Shown: piece by piece, positions 37,443-48,182 of the stretch | How the letters are laid out: each line of letters opens with the position of its first letter | How positions within the stretch are numbered: the first letter of the stretch is position 1 | Assembly (NCBI GenBank): GCA_902625475.1 | Contig: CACOBR010000001.1 | Coordinates: forward strand, 1 to 64,000 | Direction: 5' to 3' | DNA from: an uncultured Alphaproteobacteria bacterium | Lineage (GTDB): Bacteria > Pseudomonadota > Alphaproteobacteria > Rhodobacterales > Rhodobacteraceae | DNA length: 64,000 bases | Translations under genes and position numbers: made by a program | The notes under the pieces: model-generated | Databases searched by the model: none | The model's input: only the letters and a program-made list of their open reading frames with translations | What the model was told of the DNA's origin: nothing

Positions 37443-37592
37443 TTATTTTTCGTTAATAATTTTATGAGCGCAACTCTTACAAAAAATACTATTGTTAATT
37501 TTAACAAAATCTTCATCATTAAAAAATTTTTCATTTTCGTAGTAAGTTGTTTTCACACAGTTTTCACACCAAATTTCAAAAGATTGTAGCAT
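37443..37592 (-). CDS. 49-aa zinc-ribbon-like protein
   Basis: MLQSFEIWCENCVKTTYYENEKFFNDEDFVKINNSIFCKSCAHKIINEK; not in track. Confidence 0.55.
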   Translation of the reverse strand: MLQSFEIWCENCVKTTYYENEKFFNDEDFVKINNSIFCKSCAHKIINEK

Positions 37593-38047
37593 TTTAACTC
37601 CTTATTTTTAGATAAATAAGCAGTTAAAATGCCAGATGAATATTATGAGACAACATGTCTCAAATCGAAGGAAAGTAATCTTTTTTTATTTTGATTGGCA
37701 TATAATCTGCATAAATATTTAAAAAAATGGTGTTTATTATGAAAACAGAAATTAACAAAAACTCCAAAAGACATATTAATGAAAAACTCTTTTTGAAATT
37801 TGTTTCATATAATACTTCAAATAAAGAAGATTCAAAAAAAACATTAGCTTTTAGTAATTTTTTTAATAATAAAGGAAAAAGAATTTTTGAAGAAGAAAAT
37901 AAGTCACTTTAATAAAAATTTATTTAAAAGATTTAAATTGAAATATCTGACCTTAAACTTTTTGATATAAATTAGGAGTTGTTTTTTTTTTATTTTGAAC
38001 TTTATATAATTATACAAATTAAAAAAAAATAAAGAATTACCTAATAA

Positions 38048-38272
38048 ATGATCAGAATTTTAATTATATCATTAATTTTTGTAGTTTTTGTTTGGTTATT
38101 TAATAATTTTTCTTCAAAAACTAAATCTCCATTATCACATAAATTAAATACTATTCTGAAAGTTATTTTTTTTGTATTGGTATTTATTGCTATTATACTA
38201 ATTTTACCAAGATTTGGTTTTAATCCACTAGCATTGGTTCAAAAAGTTTTACCTTTATTAGGTATGTTATAA
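38048..38272 (+). CDS. Small membrane protein
   Basis: 74 aa, two TM-like segments. Confidence 0.55.
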   Translation: MIRILIISLIFVVFVWLFNNFSSKTKSPLSHKLNTILKVIFFVLVFIAIILILPRFGFNPLALVQKVLPLLGML

Positions 38273-38291
38273 ATAAAAGTACATAACTCTT

Positions 38292-39344
38292 TTAAACGCA
38301 AGGGTTAGGATCAGATAAATGAATATCATTTATTTTTTTTAAAATTTCAGGACTTAATACTATATCTATACTATCAATATTTTCTTTAAGTTGATCCATT
38401 GATGTTGCGCCAATAATATTACTGGTGACAAATGGCCTGTTGTTTACAAAAGCATTTGCAAATGTTGATGGTTTAATATTTAAATTATTTGCTAAATTCA
38501 CGTAAGACTTAATGGCTTTTTCTCCTCTTTCGGTATGATGACGTGAAAAACGGCGAGGCCATAAAGTATATCTTGAATTTTTTGGATTTTGATTCTCTAA
38601 ATATTTGCCACTTAATCTTCCACCGGCTAATGGTGAATAAGCCAATAATCCACAATTTTCTCTAATGGAAACTTCAGAATTTGCAATATCAAATACTCGA
38701 TTTACTAAACTATAAACATTTTGGATTGACATCATTCTTGGTAAATTTCTTTCTTTTGATATTTCTAAAAATTTCATCATTCCCCAAGGTGTTTCATTTG
38801 AAAGACCTACATATCTTATTTTACCTGAATTTATTAAATCTTGTAAGTTATCTAAAACTTGTTCTATAGGTGTCCAATCTTGATCACTAGGTTCATATTC
38901 AAAGTCTAAAACACCAAATTTAGGAACTTTTCTTTCCGGCCAGTGTAATTGATATAAATCAATATAATCTGTTTTAAGTCTTTTTAAACTTTGGTCAATT
39001 GCATTATTAAGGTTTGTCTTATCAAATCCAAGGTATTTAGAACCTTTTCTAATCCATTCTAAACCCTCAGATTTAGATGCAATTTTAGATGCAAGAATAA
39101 TATCTTTTCTATTTTTTTTATGCTGAAACCAATTTCCAATTATTTCTTCCGTTTTTCCATACGTTTCTTTTCTAGGCATTACAGAATATAATTCTGCAGT
39201 ATCAAAAAAATTTATTCCTTTTTCAACAGCATAATCCATTTGTTGAAAAGCTTCTTCTTGCGAATTTTGTTCTCCCCAAGTCATTGTTCCTAAACAAATT
39301 ACACTAACTTTTATATCTGTAGTTCCAAGTTTTCTATATTTCAT
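38292..39344 (-). CDS. Aldo/keto reductase (Tas-like)
   Basis: MKYRKLGTTDIKVSVICLGTMTWGEQNS..FFDTAELYS..IDLYQLHWPER. Confidence 0.95.
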   Translation of the reverse strand: MKYRKLGTTDIKVSVICLGTMTWGEQNSQEEAFQQMDYAVEKGINFFDTAELYSVMPRKETYGKTEEIIGNWFQHKKNRKDIILASKIASKSEGLEWIRKGSKYLGFDKTNLNNAIDQSLKRLKTDYIDLYQLHWPERKVPKFGVLDFEYEPSDQDWTPIEQVLDNLQDLINSGKIRYVGLSNETPWGMMKFLEISKERNLPRMMSIQNVYSLVNRVFDIANSEVSIRENCGLLAYSPLAGGRLSGKYLENQNPKNSRYTLWPRRFSRHHTERGEKAIKSYVNLANNLNIKPSTFANAFVNNRPFVTSNIIGATSMDQLKENIDSIDIVLSPEILKKINDIHLSDPNPCV

Positions 39345-39491
39345 CTTGTATTTGTAAAATTTTAATTTTTTTTAATTTTTTTTTAAAATATAATATTCTA
39401 TATTCATTATTATATAACAATTCCATAATGTACTTTATTAGAAATTATACCAAAATGACAAGTTCTAGTTTGTAACTCAAAGGTAAATAAA

Positions 39492-40091
39492 ATGTTGAAA
39501 TTATTTTTTATCTTTCTTTTTTGTTTTATGAATATAAATCCAGTTTTTGCAGAAGATTTTATTTTAGGTTTAAAAGCTTTTAAATCTAAAGATTATGATA
39601 CGGCTTTTGAACAATTCCTATCACTAGCCGAAACAGGAGATATTAGGGCACAAACTTATATCGGAATGATGTATTTTAATGGATTATCAGTAACTAAAAA
39701 CTTAGAAACTGCTGCAAGTTGGTATATAAAAGCAGCTGAAGAAGGTCATCCTCATGCACAATTCTACCTTGGATGGATGTATGATCATGGTAAAGGGTTA
39801 GAAAAAAACAAACAGTTAGCTTTTAAGTGGTTAGAAACGGCAGCAAAACAAGGGCATCCCAGAGCACAAAATAATGTAGGCGTTATGTATTATAAAGGGG
39901 AGGGAGTAAAGAAAGACCTTCTATTAGCTCAAATGTGGTATATAATTTCTTCATCTAAAGGAATGAGTGAAGCCAAAGAAAATATGATCACTTTGAATGA
40001 TAATCTTACAAAAAAACAAATTTCTCAAATTAAGCAAATGGCTAAAAATTGTATGGTAAGCAATTATCAAAATTGTAAAAAATTAAATTAA
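39492..40091 (+). CDS. Sel1-repeat secreted protein
   Basis: A..YIGMMYFNGLSVTKNLETAASWYIKAAEEGHPHAQFYLGWMYDHGKG. Confidence 0.9.
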   Translation: MLKLFFIFLFCFMNINPVFAEDFILGLKAFKSKDYDTAFEQFLSLAETGDIRAQTYIGMMYFNGLSVTKNLETAASWYIKAAEEGHPHAQFYLGWMYDHGKGLEKNKQLAFKWLETAAKQGHPRAQNNVGVMYYKGEGVKKDLLLAQMWYIISSSKGMSEAKENMITLNDNLTKKQISQIKQMAKNCMVSNYQNCKKLN

Positions 40092-40104
40092 AAAAAAGTT
40101 AATT

Positions 40105-40638
40105 TTGGAAAAAAACTTAGACAGTATATCTATTGGTAATTCATATCATATCAGTCAAATTGTGTTTCACTGGATAATAGCTCTTCTAGTTATTTATCAA
40201 TTGATTTTTGGAAATAAAATTGAGTTCTTAGAATTAGAAGTGTGTAAAAATAATGCTATAAATACCTTGAAAAGTTGCCAATATCTAAATACCCATTACC
40301 TCATAGGTGTTTTCATTTTTTTACTGATGATTTTAAGAGTTTTCCTTAGGTTTCTATTTGGCGCCCCACCACTTTCTAAATCAGTTCCAAAAATAATTAT
40401 AATTTTTGCAAGAATATCTCATATTTCTATTTATTTTATTTTATTGTCAATGCCAGTTTTTGGATTATTTATGTATTATTATAATTCAGAAATTTCTCGT
40501 TTTTTACATATATATTTTTCTAAAGTTTTATTATATCTAATACTCTTACACATATGTGCAGTAGCTTTTCATGAAGGAGTCTTAGGTTCAAAACTTTTTT
40601 ACCGTATGGCATCAATATATAAAAAAAAGAATGATTAA
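40105..40638 (+). CDS. Cytochrome b561 family protein
   Basis: QIVFHWIIALLVIYQ..NTHYLIGVFIFLLMILRVFLRFLFGAPPL..HICAVAFHEGVLG. Confidence 0.85.
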   Translation: MEKNLDSISIGNSYHISQIVFHWIIALLVIYQLIFGNKIEFLELEVCKNNAINTLKSCQYLNTHYLIGVFIFLLMILRVFLRFLFGAPPLSKSVPKIIIIFARISHISIYFILLSMPVFGLFMYYYNSEISRFLHIYFSKVLLYLILLHICAVAFHEGVLGSKLFYRMASIYKKKND

Positions 40639-40640
40639 GT

Positions 40641-41063
40641 TTAGTTTATTATTGGCTTAACAACAATATTACCATCTTTGAGCCACTCTGTTATTCCATC
40701 TGTGACATCATATATCGATTTATAACCCAATTTTTCAGAAAGAAACTTTGCTACAATTCCCGTTCTCCTGCCAGTTCTACAAATTAAAACAATTGGGTCT
40801 TTTTTAGAGGCAATTTGATTTAATTTATTTAACCAATCATTTGTATTAGCTTTTCCATTTTTGTCAAAGAAGGTCATTAAAATACTATTTTCTATAATTC
40901 CCGTTGCTTTCCATTCTTCTTCTCTTCTAATATCAATAATGGGAACATTATTTTCTAATAATGATTTTAATTGAGAATTACTAACTTCTGTCACTTCAGA
41001 ATAAGTTATTGAAGTTAAAATGGTATATATAATTGTAGAAATATAGAGTATTTTATTTTTCAT
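40641..41063 (-). CDS. Rhodanese-like protein (exported)
   Basis: VPIIDIRREEEWKATGII..IVLICRTGRRTGIVAKFL. Confidence 0.9.
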   Translation of the reverse strand: MKNKILYISTIIYTILTSITYSEVTEVSNSQLKSLLENNVPIIDIRREEEWKATGIIENSILMTFFDKNGKANTNDWLNKLNQIASKKDPIVLICRTGRRTGIVAKFLSEKLGYKSIYDVTDGITEWLKDGNIVVKPIIN

Positions 41064-41111
41064 AATTATGAATTAATAATTTTTATTTAAATTTAAAGAG
41101 GTTTTGGTTTC

Positions 41112-42275
41112 TTGAATAACATAACGGTAAATAAAATCAAATGTCAAAGGGATCTATTTAATATTCCTGAACACATAGTCTATCTTAATACAGCATACAT
41201 GTCTCCTTTGTCTAAAAAGGTTCAAGAGGCTATACTTAATGGGTCGATTATTGAAACACAACCTTGGAAAATTGACCCTAAATTACATTTTTTTAGCTTT
41301 ATAAATCAAATTAAGATTTCTTTTGCTGAACTATTTAAGATTTCTAATAAAAACGTTTCTTTGATACCATCTGCTTCTTATGGTATTTCGACAGCTGCTA
41401 AAAACATTAAATTAACAAAAACAAAAAATAAAATATTAATTTTAAAAGACCAATTCCCTTCTAATGTTTATCCTTGGATGGAACTTGTGAGAAATAATAT
41501 GGGTATTATAGAAAAGATTGATTCATGCAATGAAAATTCAATTACTGAGAAATTAATCGATAGCATTAATGAACAGGTTACAGCAGTTGCTATACCAAAT
41601 ATTCGTTGGACTGATGGGTATGTTCTTGATTTGGAAAGGATAAGTATTGCTTGTAAAAATTACGACGTAAAATTAATTCTAGATCTAACACAATCTGCTG
41701 GTGCGATGGAAATTGATATGGGTAAAATAAAGCCTGATTTCGCAATTATTGCTAATTACAAATGGATGTTAGGTCCATACTCAACTGGTTTTATGTATGT
41801 TTCTGACAATTTTATAGAAGGAATACCTTTAGAAGAAACATGGATAGGAAGAAAAAATAGTGAAGATTTTTCAAAATTAACAGTTTATCAAAGTGAATAT
41901 AATTCAGATTCTGTAAGATTTGATATGGGGCAAAGAGCAAATTTCACATTAATGCCAGGTGTAATGGCCTCACTTGAGCAACTTCATGATTGGGGTATTA
42001 AAAATATTGAAAATACACTATATGAAAACAATAAAATAATTTGTAAGGGTCTGAATGAATTAGGTTTTGATATTCTAGAAGAAAATAAGAGAGCTCCACA
42101 CTTTATCAGTGCTAAACTTCCTAGTTTAGACGGAAATTTAGTAATTAAAAAACTCAAAATGAATAATATTTTTATTTCTGAAAGGTCTGGGTATTTAAGG
42201 ATTACTCCTCACTTATGGAATAATGAACAAGATTTTTTAAAATTATTGGAATGTTTAAAATTGATAATTAATTAA
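41112..42275 (+). CDS. Aminotransferase class V-like protein
   Basis: VYLNTAYMSPLSKKVQ..LILDLTQSAGAMEIDMG..IIANYKWMLGPYSTGFMYV. Confidence 0.9.
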   Translation: MNNITVNKIKCQRDLFNIPEHIVYLNTAYMSPLSKKVQEAILNGSIIETQPWKIDPKLHFFSFINQIKISFAELFKISNKNVSLIPSASYGISTAAKNIKLTKTKNKILILKDQFPSNVYPWMELVRNNMGIIEKIDSCNENSITEKLIDSINEQVTAVAIPNIRWTDGYVLDLERISIACKNYDVKLILDLTQSAGAMEIDMGKIKPDFAIIANYKWMLGPYSTGFMYVSDNFIEGIPLEETWIGRKNSEDFSKLTVYQSEYNSDSVRFDMGQRANFTLMPGVMASLEQLHDWGIKNIENTLYENNKIICKGLNELGFDILEENKRAPHFISAKLPSLDGNLVIKKLKMNNIFISERSGYLRITPHLWNNEQDFLKLLECLKLIIN

Positions 42276-43164
42276 ATTCAAATCTTTTTTTTCTTTTCAT
42301 TATTGAGATAAGAGAATTAAAGGTAATTGCAATTAGTAATACAAAACCTCCAATAAAGGTGAGTTTAGAAGCACTTTCCCCTAAGAATAACCAAACCCAT
42401 AGTGGTGCTAGCAACACTTCACAAAGTGATAATAGTGTTAATTCCGCTGCTGGTACTGTTTTAGATCCTATTGTGTAAAGAATTAAACCAAGACCAACTT
42501 GAAATACACCTAAAAACAAAGCAAAAAATGCATCATTTTTTGTTAAAATTAAATTAACATTTTGAAATTTACAGATTATAATTGTTAGAAAAATAGCTAA
42601 CAATCCTGAAAGAAAAACTGAGGGTAGCATATTATTTTGTTTTCCCCATCTTAAAGATACTGTAAAAATTGAAAAACCAAATGCAGAGATAATTCCGCTA
42701 ATACTACCATTGATGGAATTATTACCAAAACTATCCAAAAACATAAGTATTATTCCTGAGAAGGCTATCAATATTGATAATAAGGTATGAAGAGATACTA
42801 TTTCTTTCAAAAAATAATAACCTAAAATAGAGGTAATTAATGGAGCTGAAGCAAATAGCAACATTGCATTTGCTACACTTGTGTTTTGTACTGCATAAAT
42901 CCCACCAGAATAAGCTATGAATAATCCTATAGCAGCAATAAAAACAGGGGTCTTAGATTGATATATTAAGATAAATGGATTTTTTTTTGTTGTAATTATT
43001 AAAACTATAAATAAAAAAACTACTAAACTTAATGACCTATAAAGTAATATTTGCCAGACATTAGCATTCTCAATCATTCTTATTCCAATACCCATCATGG
43101 ACCAAAGAATTCCAGCTACAATCACATAATAAATTCCTAAATTTTTTTCTTTATGGAGATACAT
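42268..43164 (-). CDS. EamA/DMT-family transporter
   Basis: NANVWQILLYRSLSL..PAAELTLLSLCEVLLAPLWVWLFLGE. Confidence 0.92.
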   Translation of the reverse strand: MYLHKEKNLGIYYVIVAGILWSMMGIGIRMIENANVWQILLYRSLSLVVFLFIVLIITTKKNPFILIYQSKTPVFIAAIGLFIAYSGGIYAVQNTSVANAMLLFASAPLITSILGYYFLKEIVSLHTLLSILIAFSGIILMFLDSFGNNSINGSISGIISAFGFSIFTVSLRWGKQNNMLPSVFLSGLLAIFLTIIICKFQNVNLILTKNDAFFALFLGVFQVGLGLILYTIGSKTVPAAELTLLSLCEVLLAPLWVWLFLGESASKLTFIGGFVLLIAITFNSLISIMKRKKRFEFN

Positions 43165-43297
43165 ACTGTTTATAAATAAAGTTTTGATATTAGAAAAACC
43201 GCTATATCAAAATTTATATAAGTACAATATTTATCTTGAAATAATTATCATATAAGCTATCAATATAAAATTTTTCATATGTAAGTACACATTTTTT

Positions 43298-43912
43298 ATG
43301 TCAAAATACTTAATCTTAGGTAAATCTGGTGCCGGTTCATTAATTCCTGAATTTTTATTTACGGAATTGGGTATAGATTATGAAATCAAATTCATAAACA
43401 AGAAAGATATAATTAAAGCAGGTAAAAAAGGTTACAACCCTTTAGGGAAAATTCCTGTTTTAATTTTACCCAATGGTACTGAAATTTTTGAGTCATTAGC
43501 TATAGTTAATTATATAACTATGAGTTATAAAGGCCTTTGTCCTTCAATTGATAGTAATGACTATTTTCAATATTGGAGAATGCTAAGTCTTATGGCAACT
43601 ACGTTATATTCTGGCTATCATCGACAGCACCATAGGGATTTTTATGTTGATGAACCTGAATTCGAAAGTTTAAAATCAAAAGCCCAAAAAGAGCAATCAA
43701 TAATTTTTGATTATATTGAAAAAAACTTAACACCCTACATTTGTGGCAAAACTATAACTGCTGTTGATTTTTATTTGTATACATTAACAAGGTGGGATTT
43801 TGATAAAACAAAATTACGAAATGGAAGGCCTAATCTTACTAATTTCCTTGATAAGTTAAGATCAAGACCGTCGATTACCAGGGTATTAAGCCAGCAACCT
43901 AAAAAAACTTAA
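43298..43912 (+). CDS. Glutathione S-transferase-like protein
   Basis: NPLGKIPVLILPNGTEIFESLAIVNYI..YICGKTITAVDFYLYTL. Confidence 0.9.
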   Translation: MSKYLILGKSGAGSLIPEFLFTELGIDYEIKFINKKDIIKAGKKGYNPLGKIPVLILPNGTEIFESLAIVNYITMSYKGLCPSIDSNDYFQYWRMLSLMATTLYSGYHRQHHRDFYVDEPEFESLKSKAQKEQSIIFDYIEKNLTPYICGKTITAVDFYLYTLTRWDFDKTKLRNGRPNLTNFLDKLRSRPSITRVLSQQPKKT

Positions 43913-43926
43913 AGTGAGAATGAAAT

Positions 43927-44412
43927 ATGCCTAGTTTTGATATTGTAAGTAAAATCGATATGAGTGAATTGAAGAATGCTATATCTAATTCAATGAAGGA
44001 AATTAGTCAGAGATATGATTTCAAAGGCTCTATTTCTAATATTGAATTAGAGAATGACTTTTTAATTGTACATACCGAAGATGACTTAAAAGCAAAGCAA
44101 GTAAATGATATTTTAATTAGCAATTTGGTAAAAAGAAAAATTGACCCAAAATCAATAAAGGAGTTTAAGAGAGAAACTGCTTCAGGTAATTCAATAAGAA
44201 TTTTATTTACAATAATCGATGGTATTGATAAAGAAGACGCAAAAAAAATAAATTTAGAAATTAAAAAAAGTAAACTAAAAGTAAAAAGTCAAATTCAAGG
44301 TGACGAGTTGAGAGTTTCGGGCCAAAAACGAGATGATTTACAAAATATCATAAATTTAATCAAAAACCTTTCCTTAGATATTCCAGTGCAATTTATTAAC
44401 TTTAGAGACTAA
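43927..44412 (+). CDS. yajQ: YajQ family protein
   Basis: MPSFDIVSKIDMSELKNAI..EISQRYDFKGS..VRVSGQKRDDLQ-like motif. Confidence 0.95.
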   Translation: MPSFDIVSKIDMSELKNAISNSMKEISQRYDFKGSISNIELENDFLIVHTEDDLKAKQVNDILISNLVKRKIDPKSIKEFKRETASGNSIRILFTIIDGIDKEDAKKINLEIKKSKLKVKSQIQGDELRVSGQKRDDLQNIINLIKNLSLDIPVQFINFRD

Positions 44413-44441
44413 ATATCTATTCACAATGATAAGTTGATTTT

Positions 44442-46136
44442 ATGAAAGAATATATCCCAGAATTATATGTAACTGGTAAAAGTTTAGATTATTATAAAAA
44501 AAAAGCACCTTCCCTTAAATCTTATAATTTAAACTTACGCCAGACTTGTGATCTAGATTTAATTTTGGATGGTTCTTTTTATCCTTTGAAAGGGTTCTTA
44601 ACACAAAAAGAATATTTGTCGGTTTGTGAAAATATACATTTACCAAGTGGTGAATTATGGCCAATTCCAATTAACCTTGATGCACCGGAAGAATTTGCTG
44701 ATACTTTAACAATAGGTGAAGAAATTTCTCTTAAAGATCAAGAGGGTGTAACCCTGGCAATATTAGTTGTTGAAGACATTTGGTGTCCTAAAAAATTATT
44801 CGAAGCTGATAAAGTATTTGGTTCTACCGATAATGAACATCCAGGAGTAAATTATCTTTTAAATAAATCTAACAAAATTTACATTGGTGGTAAATTAATT
44901 GGAATTAATAAGCCTACTTTTTATGATTTTAAACATTTAAGAAACTCTCCTAACGAATTAAGAAATATTTTTAATAAATTAGGTTGGTCCTCAGTGGTTG
45001 CTTTTCAAACAAGAAATCCACTTCATCGTGCTCATTTTGAACTTACTTCAAGAGCATCATCAGAGAGTGAAGCAAATTTATTAATTCATCCGGTTGTGGG
45101 GATGACAAAACCAGGCGATATTGATCATTTTACAAGAGTACGTTGCTATGAAGCTATTTTAAAATATTATTCAAAATCTACTACTTGCTTATCACTCCTT
45201 AACCTTGCAATGAGGATGGCTGGTCCCAAAGAAGCTATTCTTCATGGATTAGTTAGAGCTAATTATGGTTGTACTCATTTTATTGTAGGAAGAGATCATG
45301 CTGGGCCTGGGTTGAAAGCTAATAAGGTTCCATTTTATCAGGAATATGAAGCACAAGATTTGTTTTCTAAATATCAAGATAAAATAAATATTAAATTATT
45401 AAAATTTCAGAACTTTGTGTTTTTAGAGGATAGTGCTGAATATGTTCCTATTAATGAGGTGCCAAAAAAATCAAGTGTAGTACAAATATCAGGTACTGAG
45501 TTACGCAGAAGACTTAATAAAGATCTTAATATACCCGATTGGTTCTCATTTCCAGAGGTTATAAAAGAACTAAAAAAAACAAGGCCACCATTACATAGAC
45601 AAGGTTTTGCAGTATTTTTTACAGGTTTGTCTGGTTCTGGGAAGTCAACTATAGCAAATGCTTTAATTAATATGCTTTTAGAGATTGGAGATCGATCAGT
45701 TACTTTGTTAGATGGAGATATAGTTAGAAAGAGGTTAAGTTCTGAACTTGGTTTCTCTAAAACTCATCGAGATATTAATATCAGAAGAATTGGATTTGTG
45801 GCAATGGAAATTGTAAAAAATGGAGGTATTGCAATTTGTGCTCCAATTGCTCCTTACCAAAAAACTAGAGATGATGTGAGAGAAGAAATTGAAGCTTTTG
45901 GTTCATTTATTGAAGTCTATTTATCTACTCCTCTTGAAACTTGTGAAAAAAGAGACAGAAAAGGTCTATATAAATTGGCAAGAGAAGGTAAAATCAAAGA
46001 ATTCACTGGAATTTCAGATCCTTACGAAATTCCAGACAACCCAGAATTAATTTTGAATTCGGAAAATAAAAAAGTTGAAGAGTGTGCTTCATTAATTATG
46101 CTAAAACTTAAGAGTATGAGATTAATTTCTGGATAA
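44442..46136 (+). CDS. sat/cysC: Bifunctional sulfate adenylyltransferase/APS kinase
   Basis: FQTRNPLHRAHFEL..GRDHAGPG plus C-terminal FTGLSGSGKSTIANAL..LDGDIVRKRLSSELGFSK. Confidence 0.95.
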   Translation: MKEYIPELYVTGKSLDYYKKKAPSLKSYNLNLRQTCDLDLILDGSFYPLKGFLTQKEYLSVCENIHLPSGELWPIPINLDAPEEFADTLTIGEEISLKDQEGVTLAILVVEDIWCPKKLFEADKVFGSTDNEHPGVNYLLNKSNKIYIGGKLIGINKPTFYDFKHLRNSPNELRNIFNKLGWSSVVAFQTRNPLHRAHFELTSRASSESEANLLIHPVVGMTKPGDIDHFTRVRCYEAILKYYSKSTTCLSLLNLAMRMAGPKEAILHGLVRANYGCTHFIVGRDHAGPGLKANKVPFYQEYEAQDLFSKYQDKINIKLLKFQNFVFLEDSAEYVPINEVPKKSSVVQISGTELRRRLNKDLNIPDWFSFPEVIKELKKTRPPLHRQGFAVFFTGLSGSGKSTIANALINMLLEIGDRSVTLLDGDIVRKRLSSELGFSKTHRDINIRRIGFVAMEIVKNGGIAICAPIAPYQKTRDDVREEIEAFGSFIEVYLSTPLETCEKRDRKGLYKLAREGKIKEFTGISDPYEIPDNPELILNSENKKVEECASLIMLKLKSMRLISG

Positions 46137-46175
46137 TGAAAAATTATTAAATTTAATTATCTGGGAGATAAAACA

Positions 46176-46952
46176 TTGAACTTAGAAAATTTAATTTCTT
46201 ATTTGAAGCCAGTAGTTTTAGAAGCTGGTAATGAAATTATGAAAATTTATAGAAATGGAGCAAAAGCAGAATATAAAGAAGATGGTTCACCAGTAACAAT
46301 AGCTGATAAATTATCTGAAAAAATTATATTAAATAATTTAAAATCGATTGCCCCGACTATACCAGTTGTAAGTGAAGAAAACACTAGTAGCCATATTAAT
46401 ATTTCAGCTGAAAAATATTTTTTGGTTGATCCTTTGGATGGAACAAAAGAATTTTTAGATTTTAATGGCTCAGGAGAATTTACAGTAAATATTGGTTTAA
46501 TTTCTAATAATCAGGCAATTATGGGTATTATCTATGCTCCTAATTTAAAACAAATGTATTATGGTTTAAATAGGAAAAAGTCTTTTTTTGAAAATAAAGA
46601 TGGTGAAATTTTACCTATTAAAGTCAATAAAAATAAGAGTAAAGATATTATTGCAATTGCAAGTAAAAAGCATCAATCTTTGAAAACAGAGCAATGGTTA
46701 GCAGAAAGAAATATTTATAATGTTATTTCGGCTAGTTCTTCGTTAAAATTCTGTGCTATTGCAAAAGGTGATGCTGATGTTTATCCAAGATTTTCACCTA
46801 CAATGGAATGGGATATAGCTGCTGGTGATGCAATACTTTCTGGTGCTGGTGGAAGAATTACCATAGGAGATTCAAAGAATCCAATTTCATATGGTAAACC
46901 AAATTATAAAAATTCAGAATTTATAGCTTGGAGTGGCCTTAAAATAGTTTAA
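46176..46952 (+). CDS. cysQ: 3'(2'),5'-bisphosphate nucleotidase
   Basis: GSPVTIADKLSE..FLVDPLDGTKEFL..MEWDIAAGDAILSGAGG. Confidence 0.93.
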   Translation: MNLENLISYLKPVVLEAGNEIMKIYRNGAKAEYKEDGSPVTIADKLSEKIILNNLKSIAPTIPVVSEENTSSHINISAEKYFLVDPLDGTKEFLDFNGSGEFTVNIGLISNNQAIMGIIYAPNLKQMYYGLNRKKSFFENKDGEILPIKVNKNKSKDIIAIASKKHQSLKTEQWLAERNIYNVISASSSLKFCAIAKGDADVYPRFSPTMEWDIAAGDAILSGAGGRITIGDSKNPISYGKPNYKNSEFIAWSGLKIV

Positions 46953-46962
46953 AGGAAATTTT

Positions 46963-47583
46963 ATGAAAATAGATCATTTTGCTGTATCTGGTATGAAATT
47001 AGAGGAAGCTACTGAATATGTAGAATCTACACTAGGCTATAAAATGGAAAAAGGGGGTAAGCATAAATTATTTGGAACTCATAACAATTTACTTGGTTTA
47101 AAAGACGGTTTGTACATAGAGGCTATTGCAGTTGATCCTACAGTAAAAAATTTAAACTTTTCTAGGTGGTTTAATCTTGACAATTTTTATGGTAATCCAA
47201 AATTAACAAATTGGATTTGTAATTGTGAAAATATTGATCAATGCATGCTGCATTTTGATGTTGATGTTGGTGACATTTTAAAAATTAAAAGAGATAAATT
47301 AAATTGGAAAATGACAGTAAAAAATGACGGTTTATTACCTTTTAATAATACTTTCCCTGCTATTATTGAGTGGGGTGATAAAACAACTCATCCATCAAAA
47401 AGTTTACCTACAGTAGATTGTGAGCTATTTCATTTGTCAATTTATCATCCATTAGTAGAGGATCTAAAATTTAATTTAAAAAATTTAAATGATAAGAGGA
47501 TTTCTTTTATTCAAAATAATGAAAAGGGTATAGTCGCTGAATTTAAAACAAAAAAAGGGAATAAAATTCTATCAAGTTTTTAA
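46963..47583 (+). CDS. VOC/glyoxalase-like-domain protein
   Basis: IDHFAVSGMKLEEATEYVESTLGYKMEKGGKHKLFGTHNNLLGL. Confidence 0.85.
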   Translation: MKIDHFAVSGMKLEEATEYVESTLGYKMEKGGKHKLFGTHNNLLGLKDGLYIEAIAVDPTVKNLNFSRWFNLDNFYGNPKLTNWICNCENIDQCMLHFDVDVGDILKIKRDKLNWKMTVKNDGLLPFNNTFPAIIEWGDKTTHPSKSLPTVDCELFHLSIYHPLVEDLKFNLKNLNDKRISFIQNNEKGIVAEFKTKKGNKILSSF

Positions 47584-47605
47584 TTTAATATAAAATGATT
47601 TTAAG

Positions 47606-48145
47606 ATGGATTATGAAAATATAGTTAAGTTTTGGTTTGATGATATAGATCAAATAAAATGGTTCGAAAAAGATGATAATTTTGACGAATTATTAAAAAA
47701 TAAGTTTAGTTCACATGTTGAATTAGCTTTGGATAAAAAACTTGATCATTGGAAATCTGACATTAAAGGTTACTTAGCATTAATTTTACTGTTAGATCAA
47801 TTTACAAGGAATATTTATAGAAATTCTCCAAAAGCTTTTGTGGGAGACAAAAAAGCTTTAAATCTTTCTTTAAGTGGAGTGAGTCAGGGATTTTTGAAGC
47901 ATGAGAATTTATCATGGAGACATTTTTTACTAATGCCTATGATGCATAGTGAAACACTTGCAGTTCAAGAAATGTCATTACCACTTTTCAAGAAATATAC
48001 TAACGAAAAAACATATGACTTTGCAAAAAGGCATTATGAAATAGTAAAAGATTTTGGTCGTTTCCCTCATAGAAATAAAATTTTAGGAAGAGATTCTACT
48101 AAAGAAGAAATTCAATTTTTAACACAACCAGGTTCTTCCTTTTAG
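47606..48145 (+). CDS. DUF924-family protein
   Basis: FWFDD..KWFEKDDNFDELLKNKF..LALILLLDQFTRNIYRNSPKAF..RFPHRN..LGR. Confidence 0.92.
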   Translation: MDYENIVKFWFDDIDQIKWFEKDDNFDELLKNKFSSHVELALDKKLDHWKSDIKGYLALILLLDQFTRNIYRNSPKAFVGDKKALNLSLSGVSQGFLKHENLSWRHFLLMPMMHSETLAVQEMSLPLFKKYTNEKTYDFAKRHYEIVKDFGRFPHRNKILGRDSTKEEIQFLTQPGSSF

Positions 48146-48182
48146 ATATAATTTTTAAACCAAAATATGAATCAAAATTAAA

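Noticed and set aside
44442-46952. Fused ATP sulfurylase/APS kinase plus CysQ as a novel system
   Set aside because: Known domain fusion and expected sulfate-assimilation neighbour; ordinary.
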